Shown here piece after piece: positions 23,696-34,974 of a DNA stretch of 64,000 nucleotides (its first letter is position 1; every line of letters begins with the position of its first letter). Under the pieces are notes generated by a model. It worked only from the letters and a program-made list of their open reading frames with translations, ran no database searches and had not been told where the DNA came from. The stretch covers positions 2,294,001-2,358,000 of the forward strand of contig JAVHKY010000018.1 in NCBI GenBank assembly GCA_035079385.1, given 5' to 3'. The position numbers were made by a program, and so were the translations under genes. The stretch is from Aspidiotus rigidus (taxonomy: Eukaryota > Arthropoda > Insecta > Hemiptera > Diaspididae).

Positions 23696-23699
23696 TTTT

Positions 23700-23775
23700 C
23701 GAATCAGTTCGGCGTAGCCTGCAACGATTGTTCTAAAGTGTATGTAGAGATGACTGGCCGTGGCGCAGATTTATA
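23700..23775 (+). pseudogene. Penelope GIY-YIG fragment, opposite strand
   Basis: FGVACNDCSKVYVEMTGRG matches the start of the PLE nuclease domain (normally CxxC..VYIGxTGR). It lies on the plus strand and directly abuts the N-terminal fragment on the minus strand. PLE copies are known for such inverted junctions. The glycine of YIG is replaced by E. Confidence 0.65.
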
Positions 23776-23779
23776 AAAC

Positions 23780-24204
23780 AAATTTTAATTCAATTTCCTT
23801 ACTAATACATATTATATCGTTGGATTAGATTTAATTGTAGAAGGTCAGTAGAATAAGTGGGGTACAACTCTGATTTATACGTACGAAGCGCACAACTTAC
23901 TTGCAAGCTCAATTTATACCAAATTACACGAAAAATCACCTCATTTTCATATTTGTTCATCGAGTGTACAACTTACACTCATAAAAATGTAGTCAAAAGT
24001 AGGTCGAGAGCGAGAAAGAAGTCGTGCACATTTCAAATTCGTGATGATAGGGAGTTGAGAGGAAGACAGGAGGGTAGGTTGGTGAGGATGTGTTCTAAAC
24101 AAGGTTGGAACGTAGATTGGTTATGGAATTTTGGTTGTGGTGAGACGGGGATTTACGGATATTGTAGCACAGTTGTGAGGAAGTTGGTTGTCAGTTTGAG
24201 GCGT
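23780..24204. other. Unassigned, probably retroelement 3' region
   Basis: An open plus-strand frame (23,857-24,207) is most likely the antisense of the neighbouring I-like element's 3' coding and trailer sequence on the minus strand. No independent gene seen. Confidence 0.35.
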
Positions 24205-24665
24205 TGATAATAAAGTGAGGGGAAGACAGTGTCTGCACAGAGGCTTCCAGCGGGACTGGTTCGGAATGCTCCATCAGTAGCTACTCTGAGTGAAGAATTT
24301 TGGATAGTGTCGAATAGTTTTAAATGAGAGGGAGGGGCGGGACCGTAAATGGGTGATCCGTAATCGAGGATGGATCGGATTAAGCTCTGGTAGTGGTGGA
24401 GAAGGATTTTTCGGTTACAACCTCCCTTAGGGTGGGAAGGGACTTTCAGGACATTGAGTGCTCGAATGCATTTTGATTTATTTAGTTCGATATGAGGGAT
24501 CCAAGAGTGACGGTTAGTAGTTTTAACTTGTGGGATGAGGTACTTAGCTATCGTGAGAGGGGGAAATTTAATGGTTTTGTGGCGTGGTTTTTGGAAGACG
24601 ATGAGTTTGGTTTTCGGGTAAGAAATGCGGAATCCTAGGAGGGAAAGCTTTTTTTTCCATTTACG
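24205..24665 (-). pseudogene. I-like non-LTR element, region after the RT palm
   Basis: The minus strand reads GFRISYPKTKLIVFQ, HSWIPHIELNKSKCIRALN, LLHHYQSLIRSILDYGSPIYG (LDYGSPIYG is characteristic of the I/Jockey group after the RT), then IQNSSLRVATDGAFRTSP. One frame stays open for most of the stretch. It belongs to the same element type as 26,490-28,256 and 52,255-52,560. Fingers, palm and RNase H are absent here. Confidence 0.85.
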
Positions 24666-24805
24666 GAGTGGGGCAAATTTATTGCCTATTATCCATCACT
24701 GAGTTACAAGGACAGTACCCAGTGATGGATGGAGAAATAGTAACTACTATTGTACCTAGCCCAGCACTCCCCCACGTACTGAAAGTTTATCGAAGGGAGT
24801 GTTGG

Positions 24806-26466
24806 GGTTTTTCTTATGCTTGACGCTAAATTATACTTGTCTATTGTTTGGATGGAAAAAGAGCTGTTGTATCGTAAGAGAAGTTATTGTTGTAAGAGAT
24901 CTTATGCTTAAGGCTAGTGGGAAAACTTATGCTTAAGGCTAAGTGTAATTTGTAACTCTAATTCTTGCTGCAGCACTGCCGTCCACAGCTTGTCTGTCAT
25001 ATCTCCATGCGTCGTCAATCTGTCCATAATCGGAACTATGTTTATGCTAGTAGGTACTGCGGCGGGTTGATTACTCCCTCGGTGTCCTCAATTCTTCAAC
25101 GGGTCTCTTCAATCTCATGATTCCAAAGCGTAGGAACCTGGGCAATCAAGTATGTCTTCACCGTATCCCAACTGCTCCACACTGTTGGCTTTCCTTCCGA
25201 ATATACAGGACACTCCATATAAACATGACGAGCATCCTGTATCTCTGCACCACAAGTGCAGGACGTTGTTTTGCTTTTATTAATTCTGAAACGGTATGCT
25301 AGAAACCTGCCATGGCCCGATAGAGCCATGCCCAGCATAAAGCTTGGGGCGTCACGGTGCTCTATAGCTAGGGCAGGATTTGCTTGGTCCACGCCCCTTT
25401 ACTGCACTTTGACCACTCCTTATTCTATCTTTCTACAGCCTTTTTCCTGACGTAATCTCTTTTGTCAACCACCTCTGTTGGAACTCTGAGGATGGTTTGT
25501 CCCAGTATGTGAACCTTCTTCCTGATTGCCCATAAAACACATCTTTCCGCAATTTGGTATTTCATGGGAAGCCACCCGGTGATCACTGTGGCGGGAATGT
25601 ATGAAACCGTACGGTATAACCTTCCGTAACAAATTGCCATGGTCCTATGTATGCGATCTGTAATTTGTCTTATGTATTTTGTCTTAAGCCGGTAGGCCCA
25701 GCAGGCACTTGCATAAAGTAGCATACAACCTACTGTCCCGTTAATCATTACTCTACGGGCATCGGAACTGTAGCCAAAAGTGTTTCTTGCAGTGATGCAG
25801 ATCTTCATCATTACCACTGCGCTCTTCCTCTATATCTCCTTGAGGTGCGGAAGCCAATTCAGAGATTCATCTAGAATGACACCTACGTATTTGAACTTCA
25901 TGACGTTTAGAAGTAGTGTACCGTTAAGGTTGAACGTTAGGGCCGGTTTTGGACCTCTCACGCCAGTCAACAGCATAATTTTTGGTTTTTTGGTAGTTTA
26001 GTTTCAATCCCGCAGGCTTCAAGAAGACTTCTACCTGCCTAATAACACGCCCGACGGCACTTATTACTTCTTTCTCATTGGCGCAGCTCTTCGGTAGGAG
26101 AGTGTCGTCTGCATAGCAAAACAATCTAATCCATTTCTGCTGTAGCATTCCATGAAGGCGTTGAAGCCAAGATTCCAAAGCAGGGGGCCTAAGACACTGC
26201 CCTGCGGACACCCACTCAGCTCCAACACCTTACAGGCACTGCCAAATGTAATTATTCTTTCACTGAGATAACTGTTGAAAGTTCGCAGCAAGAACTCAGG
26301 GACCTCGTGTCTAGCAAGCTCATTAACCAGATAGCTCCACAACAGGTGGTCAAGCGCACCCTAATGCCAATAGAAATTGCAGCTACAATGTTGCTGGCTT
26401 TGCGCATCTTCTCCATTGCCTTTATAGCCGCGAGAGTTCAGTCCTCGCAACTTCTTCCTTTGCGGA
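24806..26466 (-). pseudogene. R1-like non-LTR retrotransposon, 5'-truncated (copy 2)
   Basis: Near-identical to 16,715-18,390 but on the opposite strand. It carries GCPQGSVLGPLLW, CYADDTLLPK (about 26,120-26,090), FKYVGVILDESLNWLP and the knuckle CTCGAEIQDARHVYMECP (about 25,260). Frames differ between segments, so it is dead. The 5' break (about 26,466, at FRKGRSC) is close to but not the same as that of copy 1. The 3' end is AAGCATAAGAAAAA at about 24,806. Confidence 0.92.
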
Positions 26467-26604
26467 AGAGGGAAAGCTGAGCGTGTATTTTATTGATTGT
26501 TTCTTGAAGTAGACGATGGGCGCGTGTTGTGTTACTGGAACGTAAATGGATGCTTAGGTTATCAGAGAATAGTAGGGTTTGAATTGGAAATTTTACGATT
26601 TTAA

Positions 26605-27690
26605 CAGGGAAGAATTGAAATTTTTCCAAGTCCCTTTCACATATATAGCTCGAGAGTCGAAATTTGTCTAAGTCCCCCCCACCCTATCATATATGGCTCG
26701 AGAGTCGAAATTTTTCTAGTCCTCCTCCTATCATATGTAGCTTAAGAGTCGAAATTTTCCTAAGTCTCCCCCCCCCTATCATATATGGCTCGAGAGTCGA
26801 AATTTTCCCAAGTCCCCCCCCCCTATCATATAAGGCTCGAGAGCCGAAATTTTTCCAAGTCCCCCTCCTATCATATGTAGCTCGAGAGTCGAAATTTTTC
26901 TAAGTCTCCCCCCTCCCTATCATATATGGCTCGAGAGTCGAAATTTTCCTAAGTCTCCCTCCTATCATATGTAGCTCGAGAGTCGAAATTTTTCTAAGTC
27001 TCCCCCCTCCCTATCATATATGGCTCGAGAGTCGAGATTTGTCTAAGTCCCCCCCCCCTATCATATGTAGCTCAAGAGTCGAAATTTTCCAAGTCCCCCT
27101 CGTATCATATATAGCTCAAGAGTCGAAATTTTTCTAAGTCTCCCCCCCCGTCCCCCTCTATCATATATGAGAGTCGAAATTTTTCTAACTCCCTTTCTTA
27201 TCATATATGGCTCGTGAGTCGAAATTTTCCTATGCCCCCCTCCTATCATATATGGCTCGAGAGTCGAAATTTTTTCAAGTCTCCCCCCTCCCTATCATAT
27301 ATGGCTCGAGAGTCGAAATTTTTCTAGTCCCCCTCCCATCATATGTAGCTCAAGAGATGAAATTTTCCCAAGTCTCTCCCCCCCCCCCTATCATATATGG
27401 CTCGAGAGTCGAAATTTTTCCAAGTTTTTTGCTGGACGGCGGACGGCGCACGACAAATTTCTCAAAAAGCCCCTCATAAAACAGGTTCCCTGTTAAAATT
27501 GCGACTCTCGAGCTATTTAGGCTTATAATAGGTCTACGCCGCCTTTATACTAGCTTTATCTAGGTCTAGGCTTCCTTGAATTTTCAATACCAAATCCCAT
27601 TTGACTCATAAAACAGGTTCCCTGCGTTCCTCGCTCAACTTCGTTAAGGAAACCGTCGTTTTTGTTATGTTGTTGATGGCGATGAGAAGA
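26605..27690. mobile_element. Minisatellite-bearing insertion in the I-like RT
   Basis: Its limits are defined by the interrupted RT frame (INNITK ... VKFPIQ). One edge carries TTAACAGGGAAG, the other CAGGTTCCCTGCGTTCCTCG followed by TTCGTTAAGGAAACCGTC. The latter edge also occurs at 30,975-31,030 and 47,510-47,545. Between are the 46 bp array (26,640-27,425) and the trailer GGACGGCGCACGACAAATT with AACAGGTTCCCTGTT. No protein is encoded, so it is non-autonomous. The class is unknown. Confidence 0.75.
26640..27425 (+). repeat. 46 bp minisatellite array, about 17 units
   Basis: The unit is approximately CCCCCTATCATATATGGCTC followed by GAGAGTCGAAATTTTTCCAA and GTC. Spacing between successive CTCGAGAGTCG words is 44-50 bp. 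The unit contains a CTCGAG palindrome. ORFs across it (79 and 90 codons) are repeat translations. Isolated units occur at about ten other places in the window. Confidence 0.95.
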
Positions 27691-28375
27691 AGGGTGCTAC
27701 TAAGTGGGGATCCTTAGGGAATACCATTTTCTTGGGAGAGTGTTGAGGAATACTGATCGCCTACGCGGACTCTAAAAGATCGATTAGTGAAATAATTTTG
27801 AAGTGTGAGAGGGAAGGGTTCTCGAAGTCCAAGTTGGTGCTGGATGACGCATATTTGGTAGTCCAGACTCTCAGGAAAGCGTTCTCCATGCAAAAAATAT
27901 TGAGTGGAGGTTCGCGTCGTGAGCATGGGCGTCGTAGATTTGCGGGAATCGAGGTCAGCAAGGGCCATTAGAGCTGATCGATCCTTACGGCTACCATATT
28001 GTGTATTATTTAATATTTCGTTGGAATCAAGGAACCAGGAGAGTGTATTATTGATAATTTTTTCGAGAATTTTGCTAAGAGTGCTTAGTAGTGATATGGG
28101 TCGGTAGGATAGAGGGTGTGAAGGGTCTTGGAGAGGTTTTAGGATTGAAATGATTAGAGCTGTTTTCCAGTTATTGGGGAAGGAGTTATGAATAACCATA
28201 AAATTACAAAAAACGAATAAATTTGGTACTCCATAGTTACGATTGTTGAATTTCAAGAAGATTTCCTGAAAATCTCACTCTCTTTTAGAATAATTTTGTT
28301 GATTTTAAGTACATTAAACCTAGTTCTGACAATTATATGAATATTAATGAATTAAATAATATGTATTTTTTCCAG

Positions 28376-28487
28376 AATTCTCTAGCAAGCGAACCATTCC
28401 TTAGATTCTCAATAATTTCGTTAGTATTTCGAAAAATAGATCCTGGATCATTTTGTTTTGGTTGTCTACGCTGGACACATATTTTAA
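28376..28487 (+). CDS. Possible internal exon, strand uncertain
   Basis: A good acceptor (TATTTTTTCCAG) and a good donor (TTTTAA|GTAAGT) bracket 112 nt open in one frame (NSLASEPFLRFSIISLVF). However, the opposite strand is also open and reads more like protein (RRQPKQNDPGSIFRNTNEI, ENLRNGSLAREFWKKYILF), and it lies just upstream of the I-like RT in the sense direction. It may therefore be retroelement coding sequence rather than a host exon. Confidence 0.25.
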
Positions 28488-28499
28488 GTAAGTTTCAAA

Positions 28500-30490
28500 A
28501 CGTAATCATCGCCATATTGATGTATTTCCTCATTTTATAATGACGTCATTAGAAAAAAAAAAACGAAGTTTCTAATTCACTCCATACATTTTCCCTACGC
28601 TGAAGCAGATAAATGAACCACCGTATATTCCTCAACCGAGCAGTCCGAAACATTCTGTATGTAATAATAGAAAACAAGTCGTGCGAATATAATTAAATTA
28701 CGAACTGAAGTTTAAACGTTTACGGTGCATTAACGAATTTATAGGACGTTTATATGTTGATAATTTTCCTCGAATAAACCTACCGGCAGATTTTGTAGAT
28801 CGAGCAGATTTCCACAAAAACGGGCATCTATCATCGAAATAAAACTTGTTGTGCGAGCTGTATCGCGGGCATAAAGTTTTTCAACGTCTTTATATTATGT
28901 AGTGGAGGAAATTTCACATCGAATGTAATACTCGCACTTTATGGGTGCAATAATTTATAAGGCTATATTTTCGGGTATTGGTATTTGATGACGGTCGACG
29001 AAATGATGAACAACGAGGGCCTTTTTACGTGGGTCGCAAAAAAATAAATGAAAAATTGACTTTCGACGTAGGTATTCAATAAATATTAATTGTCTTCACG
29101 AAAATGTTTTGAACATCTATTTCATCTGACTACAATCAATTTAATTATTTACCTTTTGTTCAATGCATGTCTTCATTGTGTGGTGGATATTTTGTAGAGG
29201 TGAGTATTGATCAAAAAAACGTTGAAAGAAGCCATGACAAGGACAGTAAAAGAAAAGTACGGTACGTGATTCTTCGATAATGTACTCCTTGCAAAGGAAG
29301 GCTAATTAAAAGGATTGTGAGCATCGGTCTAAAAAAGTTCGTCTGAATTTCCTTTTTTTTTTTTTCTGTTTCCTCGACTCGAGCTTTTTTCGCAGACAAT
29401 AATCATGAATGACAGAAAACCGAGTACCCATCAAACGTTTCATTATTTGTACCCATTCCCCTTTTTGCTCGAACGGTTCGGAATTTCGTTAAAGGAAAAG
29501 TTACCGCATATTCGGGCTGGAAAAATCAACGAATCAAGTCTCGTGTACACCATATACGTATATATTCACAGAAAGAACGAGTGTACAGGGTTTTTTTTTT
29601 TCATCAAATTAATAAGACAATACGGACGATGCGAACGAGACGAGATGAGAAGTCTGAAGGGGTTCTTCATTTCACCAGCCCACACATGGCTCGCAATTGG
29701 CGAGATTCTGATTTTTTTGTAACTTTGAAGTCAACGTCTTTTATTGTTTTCTTACAAGGGTTGCTCTCCTCGGTACAGTTTCCAAACAAATGAGACTTTA
29801 ATTGAAAATTCCAAGCGAGTCCGGTATTCCTTTTTCTTTTCTTCTGTATGACTGGTGCCACATTTCAAACTCACATACACATACGCACACACGGTGAACG
29901 GTGTCAGAGGATACGGTTTTAATAATGTCTCTTCTTTTCTTTTAAGCTAGTTGTAAATTTTGTTTGCAAGAGTAGGAAGAAATCATTAGCGAAAAGTAAA
30001 TTTGTTATCAGGTCTGCGCGTGTAGGAATGAGAGGAAAGACAATCACAATCAAACGTTTTCCTAGCTAATGAAATGTGGATTGCGACCTGTCGTCAAATA
30101 GATGAAACGAAATGAATTTTCAATGTAGAAAAGAGTAGCCAGTCTTAAGGAGGTGGGCAACAAACATCGACTTTGTAGACACTTCAACATGCTCAGAGAC
30201 CCTTGTATCAAAAATATCTCTCGATCTTCATTATGTAAACGGTGGGGCAATTAAAGCCATCCAATCGATAGACTGTACTTTTTTCAAGGTTAGGAATGGT
30301 TACTCTTGATCCTAGAGTGAAATAGTGATCGTCTTGACGCTGTAATCTGCTGGGCAAATGGTTTGACTCAACACAGCGGAAGAACTCGGAGAAAAATCTG
30401 CTTTTCTTATGTACTAAAAATGTTGTAAGAGATGGAATTTTTCTGTGCACTAATCTTCTGTGGACACTACCATCAATTTTAACTTGGGCC
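28500..30490. other. CpG-retaining block and intergenic DNA, no clear gene
   Basis: CpG is retained between about 28,680 and 29,900. A minus-strand stretch (about 29,755-29,845; NTGLAWNFQLKSHLFGNCTE before GTAAGA) is open between a weak acceptor and a fair donor, but this is not enough for a gene call. ORFs at 29,405 and 29,581 have no domain. Confidence 0.3.
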
Positions 30491-30499
30491 TCAGTCCGG

Positions 30500-30880
30500 A
30501 TTTACCCGATGAGGCTAATATATTTCATGGACAGGGAGTCAAACTATGTCGACTCTATTTTAACTCATTGTTCGTTCATGTTGATTTCAAGTCAACCTGT
30601 CCGAATTTTTGATCGATCTGAAGTCAACTGCTTTATAGTGTCGATCAGTAGTCGATTTGTAGTGCTGTGGAATTGTATGACAGATTTACTTTGAATCGAC
30701 CTGAAACAAATTGATTTCAAAATCCTCAATTCTTACTCACAATGAACCTCACGCCAATGTTGATATCGTGAGGATATGAGGTCAGAATCTGTAATTGATT
30801 TAGGGTCAACTTCTCCAGAAATTTAATGGACTTCAAATCAATGGCTAATTGGCGTCGAATTGATGCTTTTGGATGATGAA
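30500..30880. repeat. Degenerate TCGATTTGAAGTCAAC-type repeat
   Basis: Words such as GATCGATCTGAAGTCAACTG, GTCGATCAGTAGTCGATTTG and GAATCGACCTGAAACAAATT recur at irregular spacing. It belongs with the similar patches at 6.5, 20.1 and 35.2 kb. Confidence 0.45.
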
Positions 30881-30974
30881 AAAAAAAAAAAAACAAACAA
30901 CATAAGAATGCAGACCTCTTCAACTTTTTGCATTTGGCATAGGACTTTACAAGCTTTGGAGTTGGATTTTGGCT

Positions 30975-31375
30975 GGGAAAAACGACGGCTTCCTTAACGA
31001 TGTCTTAAACGAGGAACGCAGGGAACCTGTTCTATGGATTGAAAAATGATACATTATACACGTATGACTCGCGTTAGGATAGCCCCTTCAAGTGCTTTAT
31101 ACATCAATTGACTTAGTCCCTTTAATGAGCCGGATATGCAATCTTCAAATACTATAAGTCCCCCTTCTATCATGTATTACCGACCGCAAGTCGAAATTTC
31201 TTCGAGTGCCATAGCTCGAGAGTGAACGTTTTCCCCAAGTTCCCCTCCTATTCCTCCTGTGATATATAGCTCGAGAGTGAATATTAATTTTCTAATTCCC
31301 CCTTATATCTCTATATAGCTCGAGAGTGGAAATTTTTGTAAGTCTCGCTTCTATCATATTATTGCGTTCTGCAAT
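30975..31375 (+). mobile_element. Minisatellite-family fragment
   Basis: Begins AAAAACGACGGCTTCCTTAA and GAGGAACGCAGGGAACCTGT, the same boundary as at 27,600-27,690 in the opposite orientation, then decayed units (CATAGCTCGAGAGTGAACG, TATATAGCTCGAGAGTG). Further units lie at about 31,870-31,960, separated by a PLE fragment. Confidence 0.7.
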
Positions 31376-31379
31376 GAAG

Positions 31380-31870
31380 CCGCAAGCACCAAGCTTGCAC
31401 AAGCCGCTAAAGTTTTAATGATAGCAGATGCCACAAGGAAGCGCACGTATTGCTTAACTAGTTCACCAAATAGGCGTGAACAACCTGGAACATGCTCGAT
31501 TGATTGTAAGGACTCTTGCATAACCTGTTTGCCGTTCTAGAAGAAATCTTGGAGATTCCGGAATTAAGGGTGAGACTATAAATATCCGGCAGCAACCCGC
31601 TGGAGCGATTCAGTTGTAATCCCCACTTCCTCGGGGAACTCGAAGAATTTCTACCGGCAGACCTTCAGAAGGTCGAAAAATTTACCAAATTCCTCATGAG
31701 GTGCACCAGATTTCACCAGCAAGTTCCCTATCTGTTGCATAGTGGTAGCTTTGGGGATGTTGGGATATAGCCCAACAATATTAAACGAGCATAAAATCGA
31801 TCCTGGGGTTCAATTTGTCAACCAGGGCACCCGAGTTCTTAACTGAATAAGGAGACTCAACCTTCACACT
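31380..31870 (-). pseudogene. Penelope-like element fragment (RT palm start)
   Basis: The minus strand reads VESPYSVKNSGALVDKLNPR and, in another frame, the relic of the first catalytic motif (LGYIPTSPKL for the usual VGLYPNIPKA). Next comes HLMRNLVNFSTF, matching the segment after this motif in the 61 kb copy. Multiple stops and frame changes. The part nearer 31,400 is barely recognisable. Confidence 0.7.
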
Positions 31871-32289
31871 ATCATATACAGCTCGAGAGTGGAAACATTC
31901 GTCCTCTTCAATCATATATAAGCTTGTGAGTGGAGAGTTTTCCAAGTTTTCTGTTGGACGGCACACAGCACAGCCTTTTTTAAGTGTGACTGGCTTGAAT
32001 TTACAAAGACGACAGCCAAATACAAAGTATCGAATAGCCGGATCGTTACCCGCATAGCCAAATCGCTAAAATACCTGAAAATTGTCTTCTACACTTTGAG
32101 GAAATTTTTGTGCTGACTATTGAGCCTAATGGACTTTCTATCATTTTTTATTTGAAATTTCAATTGGAACATTTTTTGCTTGTGATATTTTCGTGTAAAA
32201 CCTTTAGTTTTTGTGAAATAACCCAAAAACTAAGTTTGGAAGCCAAAACGTGACATACAAAATTTTCCCCAGCACTTGAGGGGTGTTTT

Positions 32290-32825
32290 TTAGCGGGGAA
32301 CCCGCTATCCCTTTAGTTGAGGGTACTTTCAGGAAATTTTCATCCGCAAGTGCGAGCGCAAGCACGAGCGGTCCAAGGTTGATGACGTCACGGAGTGGGG
32401 GGTTACAAAAATTTCGACTCTAGCTATTTATGACAGGAGGGGAACTTAGAATAATTTTGACCTCCAAGATATGATGGCTTGGGGACTAGGGGAATTTTCG
32501 TGTACGGTTGCGAGCGGTCCAAGGTTGATAACTCACAAGGTTGATGACGTCACGGAGAAGGGGAAGACTTGAAAAATTTCGACTCTTAGGAGGAGGACTT
32601 GGAATGATTTCGACCTCTAAGCTATACGTACATGATAGGAAGGGGACTTGAGAAAATTTCTTCTCTTGAGCTATATTTGATGGGGACTTACAATAATTTC
32701 GACATCCAAGCTATATAGGATAGGAGGGGGGGGGGCAGGGAAAATGTTGACTCTCGAGCTATATATGATAGGATTTTCAATATGTTCTACTTTTTGAGGA
32801 TCTTGCGGGTTCCCCGTTTGCCGTT
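32290..32825 (+). mobile_element. Minisatellite-family element with AACGGGGAACCCGC-like ends
   Basis: Starts TAGCGGGGAACCCGCTATCC and ends with GATCTTGCGGGTTCCCCGTT, an inverted version of the start. Inside, CCGCAAGTGCGAGCGCAAGC and GATGACGTCACGGAG occur (the latter twice), then units with GGGGACTTG, AATTTCGAC and AGCTATATATGATAGGA. No coding capacity. Confidence 0.65.
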
Positions 32826-33204
32826 GTAAAACTTGCCGTGCAACGGCAACCTAATTTTTTTTTGTGCTTTCCTCTATACATTGCATTGCAGCAAACACTC
32901 GCTTTGTACCAAAAAATCCTTTTTAGGGTCGGCGCGCAGGCGCTAGCCGACCTATTGTAATCACTTTTTAGCTCCGGCGCAGGCGCTAGCCGACCGTATT
33001 GTAATCACTTTTTTCTTCTTCGTCTGAGTTAAGACGCTGACGTCACAGCATGGTAGTTCACAACGCAGTACGGTGTGGGTATTTGTTTTAATGGACGATT
33101 ATTCACGGCGTATTGATTTCAATTTTGTTCACAATAATGATCCTCCAAACTGCTCCAAACGCATGGCGGATACTCGGAGTAAGAGTGATGCCACGAGACT
33201 TGGA

Positions 33205-33560
33205 AATATTTTCGTACTTCTTGGACTTGTAAAATTTTTCATTTTCAATTCTTGGGCTTAAAAATATTTTCAAGTGTTGGACTTGGAATTATTTCAACTG
33301 TTGGACTTGTAAAATTTTTCATTTTCAATAATATTTTCAACTGTTGGACTTCAAATTATTTTTCAGTGGTCGGACTTTGAAATATTTTCAAGTGTTGGAC
33401 TTAAAATTATTTCAGCTGGTGGACTTGTAAAATTTTTCATTTCCATATCTTGGACTTGGAAATATTTTCAACTGTTGGACTTGGAAATATTTTCAACTGT
33501 TGGACTTGGAATTATTTTTGAATTGTTGGATTTGGAATTGAAAATGAATAATTTTACAAG
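33205..33560 (+). repeat. TTGGACTTG minisatellite (first array)
   Basis: About twelve units of 25-32 bp resembling TTTTCAACTGTTGGACTTGG plus AAATA. The sister array is at 33,985-34,235 with about nine units. The unit is degenerate and non-coding. Confidence 0.9.
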
Positions 33561-33715
33561 TCTAAGAAGTTTCTAGTTGGGTTTTAGCGCACAAAGATTT
33601 TATCATTTTCATTTTCCTGCACCTTGTGTCGATCTCAATGGATATTTTTCTTACCAGAAATAACTCAGTCATTCGCCGACCCTCGTAACACCCCGCCTGC
33701 GGGTTGCTTGTTTCC

Positions 33716-33716
33716 T

Positions 33717-33776
<60 letters not shown>
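33716..33776 (+). repeat. (TTTC)n microsatellite
   Basis: About fifteen TTTC units between GCTTGTTTCC and TTCGGGTAAG. It sits exactly at the junction between the two duplicated segments. Confidence 0.97.
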
Positions 33777-33777
<1 letters not shown>

Positions 33778-33984
33778 GGGTAAGTTCAGACGCTCACGTC
33801 ACGGCCTGTCCACGACGCATTAAGGTGTGGGCATTTTTATGTGTTATTGCGTTTTGATTATCATATTCTATCGGTTCATCCGCGAGTTTATTTTATGTAA
33901 CCAAGATGGGGTAACGCGTCGGTTTACTGCCATACTCGGAGTAAGAGGCGAGTAAGAGTGATGCCGCGGGACTTTGAAATATTT

Positions 33985-34235
33985 TCGTACTTCTTGGACT
34001 TGTAAAATTTTTCATTTTCAATTCTTGGACTTGGCAATATTTTCAACTGTTGGACTTTGAAATATTTTCAACTGTTGGACTTGGAAATATTCTCCATTCC
34101 AATTGTTGGACTTTGAAATATTTTCATACTTCTCGGACTTGTAAAGTTTTTCATTTTCAATTCTTGAACTTGGAAATATTTTCAACTGTTTGACTTGGAA
34201 TTATTTTCAAATTGTGGAACTTTGAAATAGTTTCA
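33985..34235 (+). repeat. TTGGACTTG minisatellite (second array)
   Basis: Units such as TTTTCAACTGTTGGACTTTG and AATATTTTCATACTTCTCGG at about 25-30 bp spacing. Sister of the 33,205-33,560 array within the direct duplication. Confidence 0.9.
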
Positions 34236-34317
34236 ACTAGATTCTTCGAGGATAAGAAGTTATTAAGGTATCTAAATCAGAGATGGAAATTAACTGAAAA
34301 GTGAAAAGTTTTAAGCG

Positions 34318-34690
34318 AAAAGCGGTGACATTTTTCGGAAGCAAAAAGCAGAAGCGAAAAGCAAAACAAATGTTGGAAAAGCAAAAAGTATAAACTATGA
34401 AGCAGAAGTATTTCAATTTTGCGCTGTTGAGTGAAACAAACAACGATCAGAAAAATTTATTGGATTTTTGACGAGTCTCTCTTGACTGAAATGGATGTTT
34501 CCTGATGATCATTGTTTTCTACTCACAGAGTAAACAGAGTTCGTCCAAGAAAGCTCAAGACACGGGTATCATCCAAATTTGTAGTTTGGGGTTTTCCTAA
34601 CGCAGTTGATCGAACGGCGACATTTTTGGAAGCGAAAAGCAGAAGCAAAAAGCGAAACAAATCTCGAAAAAGCAAAAAGCAAAAGGATTG
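34318..34690 (+). repeat. Direct repeat of AGCGAAAAGCAAAA-rich sequence
   Basis: GACATTTTTCGGAAGCAAAA at 34,327 and GACATTTTTGGAAGCGAAAA at 34,617 each start about 75 bp of matching AAGC-rich sequence (AGAAGCGAAAAGCAAAAC). The two ORFs across the second copy are repeat translations. Confidence 0.7.
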
Positions 34691-34974
34691 TAAGCAAATC
34701 CTCAATAGAATCATATCTTTTCTTTCACAAAGGGGGGCTTACATCACATTTCCTTCGCTATTATTATTAAATTTGTCTTTTGATTGTCGTTTGTCTCGGT
34801 TTACCAAATAACTAGACTTGTTCCCAGCAGTTATTGTACATTCAACGCTCTCAAGGGAACGGCCCCTGAACTAAAAAAAAAAAAAAGAAAAAAAAACAAT
34901 TTACACTAAATAATACAGGTTTTTTTTTGGATGCAGTACTCATAAAGAAAAAATAATATTATAATCCGATTCAG

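Larger units (their letters stand above)
26490..28256 (-). pseudogene. I-like non-LTR element RT, split by an insertion
   Basis: 27,714-28,256 gives the fingers/palm start: NNWKTALIISILKP, LSYRPISLLSTLSKILEKI, NNTQYGSRKDRSALMALADL and SQENGIP, then a stop in place of Q and GSPLSSTLLLIAINNITK. The reading resumes at 26,605-26,490 with VKFPIQTLLFSDNLSIHLRS and AHRLLQETINKIHAQLS. FSDN replaces the catalytic YADD, so the RT was inactive or decayed. The two parts fit end to end across the 26,605-27,690 insertion. Confidence 0.85.
32921..34245 (+). repeat. Direct duplication of about 770 bp with internal minisatellites
   Basis: 32,921-33,560 and 33,670-34,240 share the same order: a GCCGACC/CGCCTGCG or GGCGCAGGCGCTAGCC motif, then TTCAGACGCTCACGTCACGG (first copy AAGACGCTGACGTCACAGC), CTCGGAGTAAG, AGAGTGATGCC, TATTTTCGTACTTCTTGGAC, and a TTGGACTTGGAAATATTTTC array. 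The copies have diverged by indels. Confidence 0.75.

Noticed and set aside
26664..27479. 79 and 90 codon proline/serine-rich ORFs
   Set aside because: Direct translations of the 46 bp minisatellite; the frame follows unit length, not selection.
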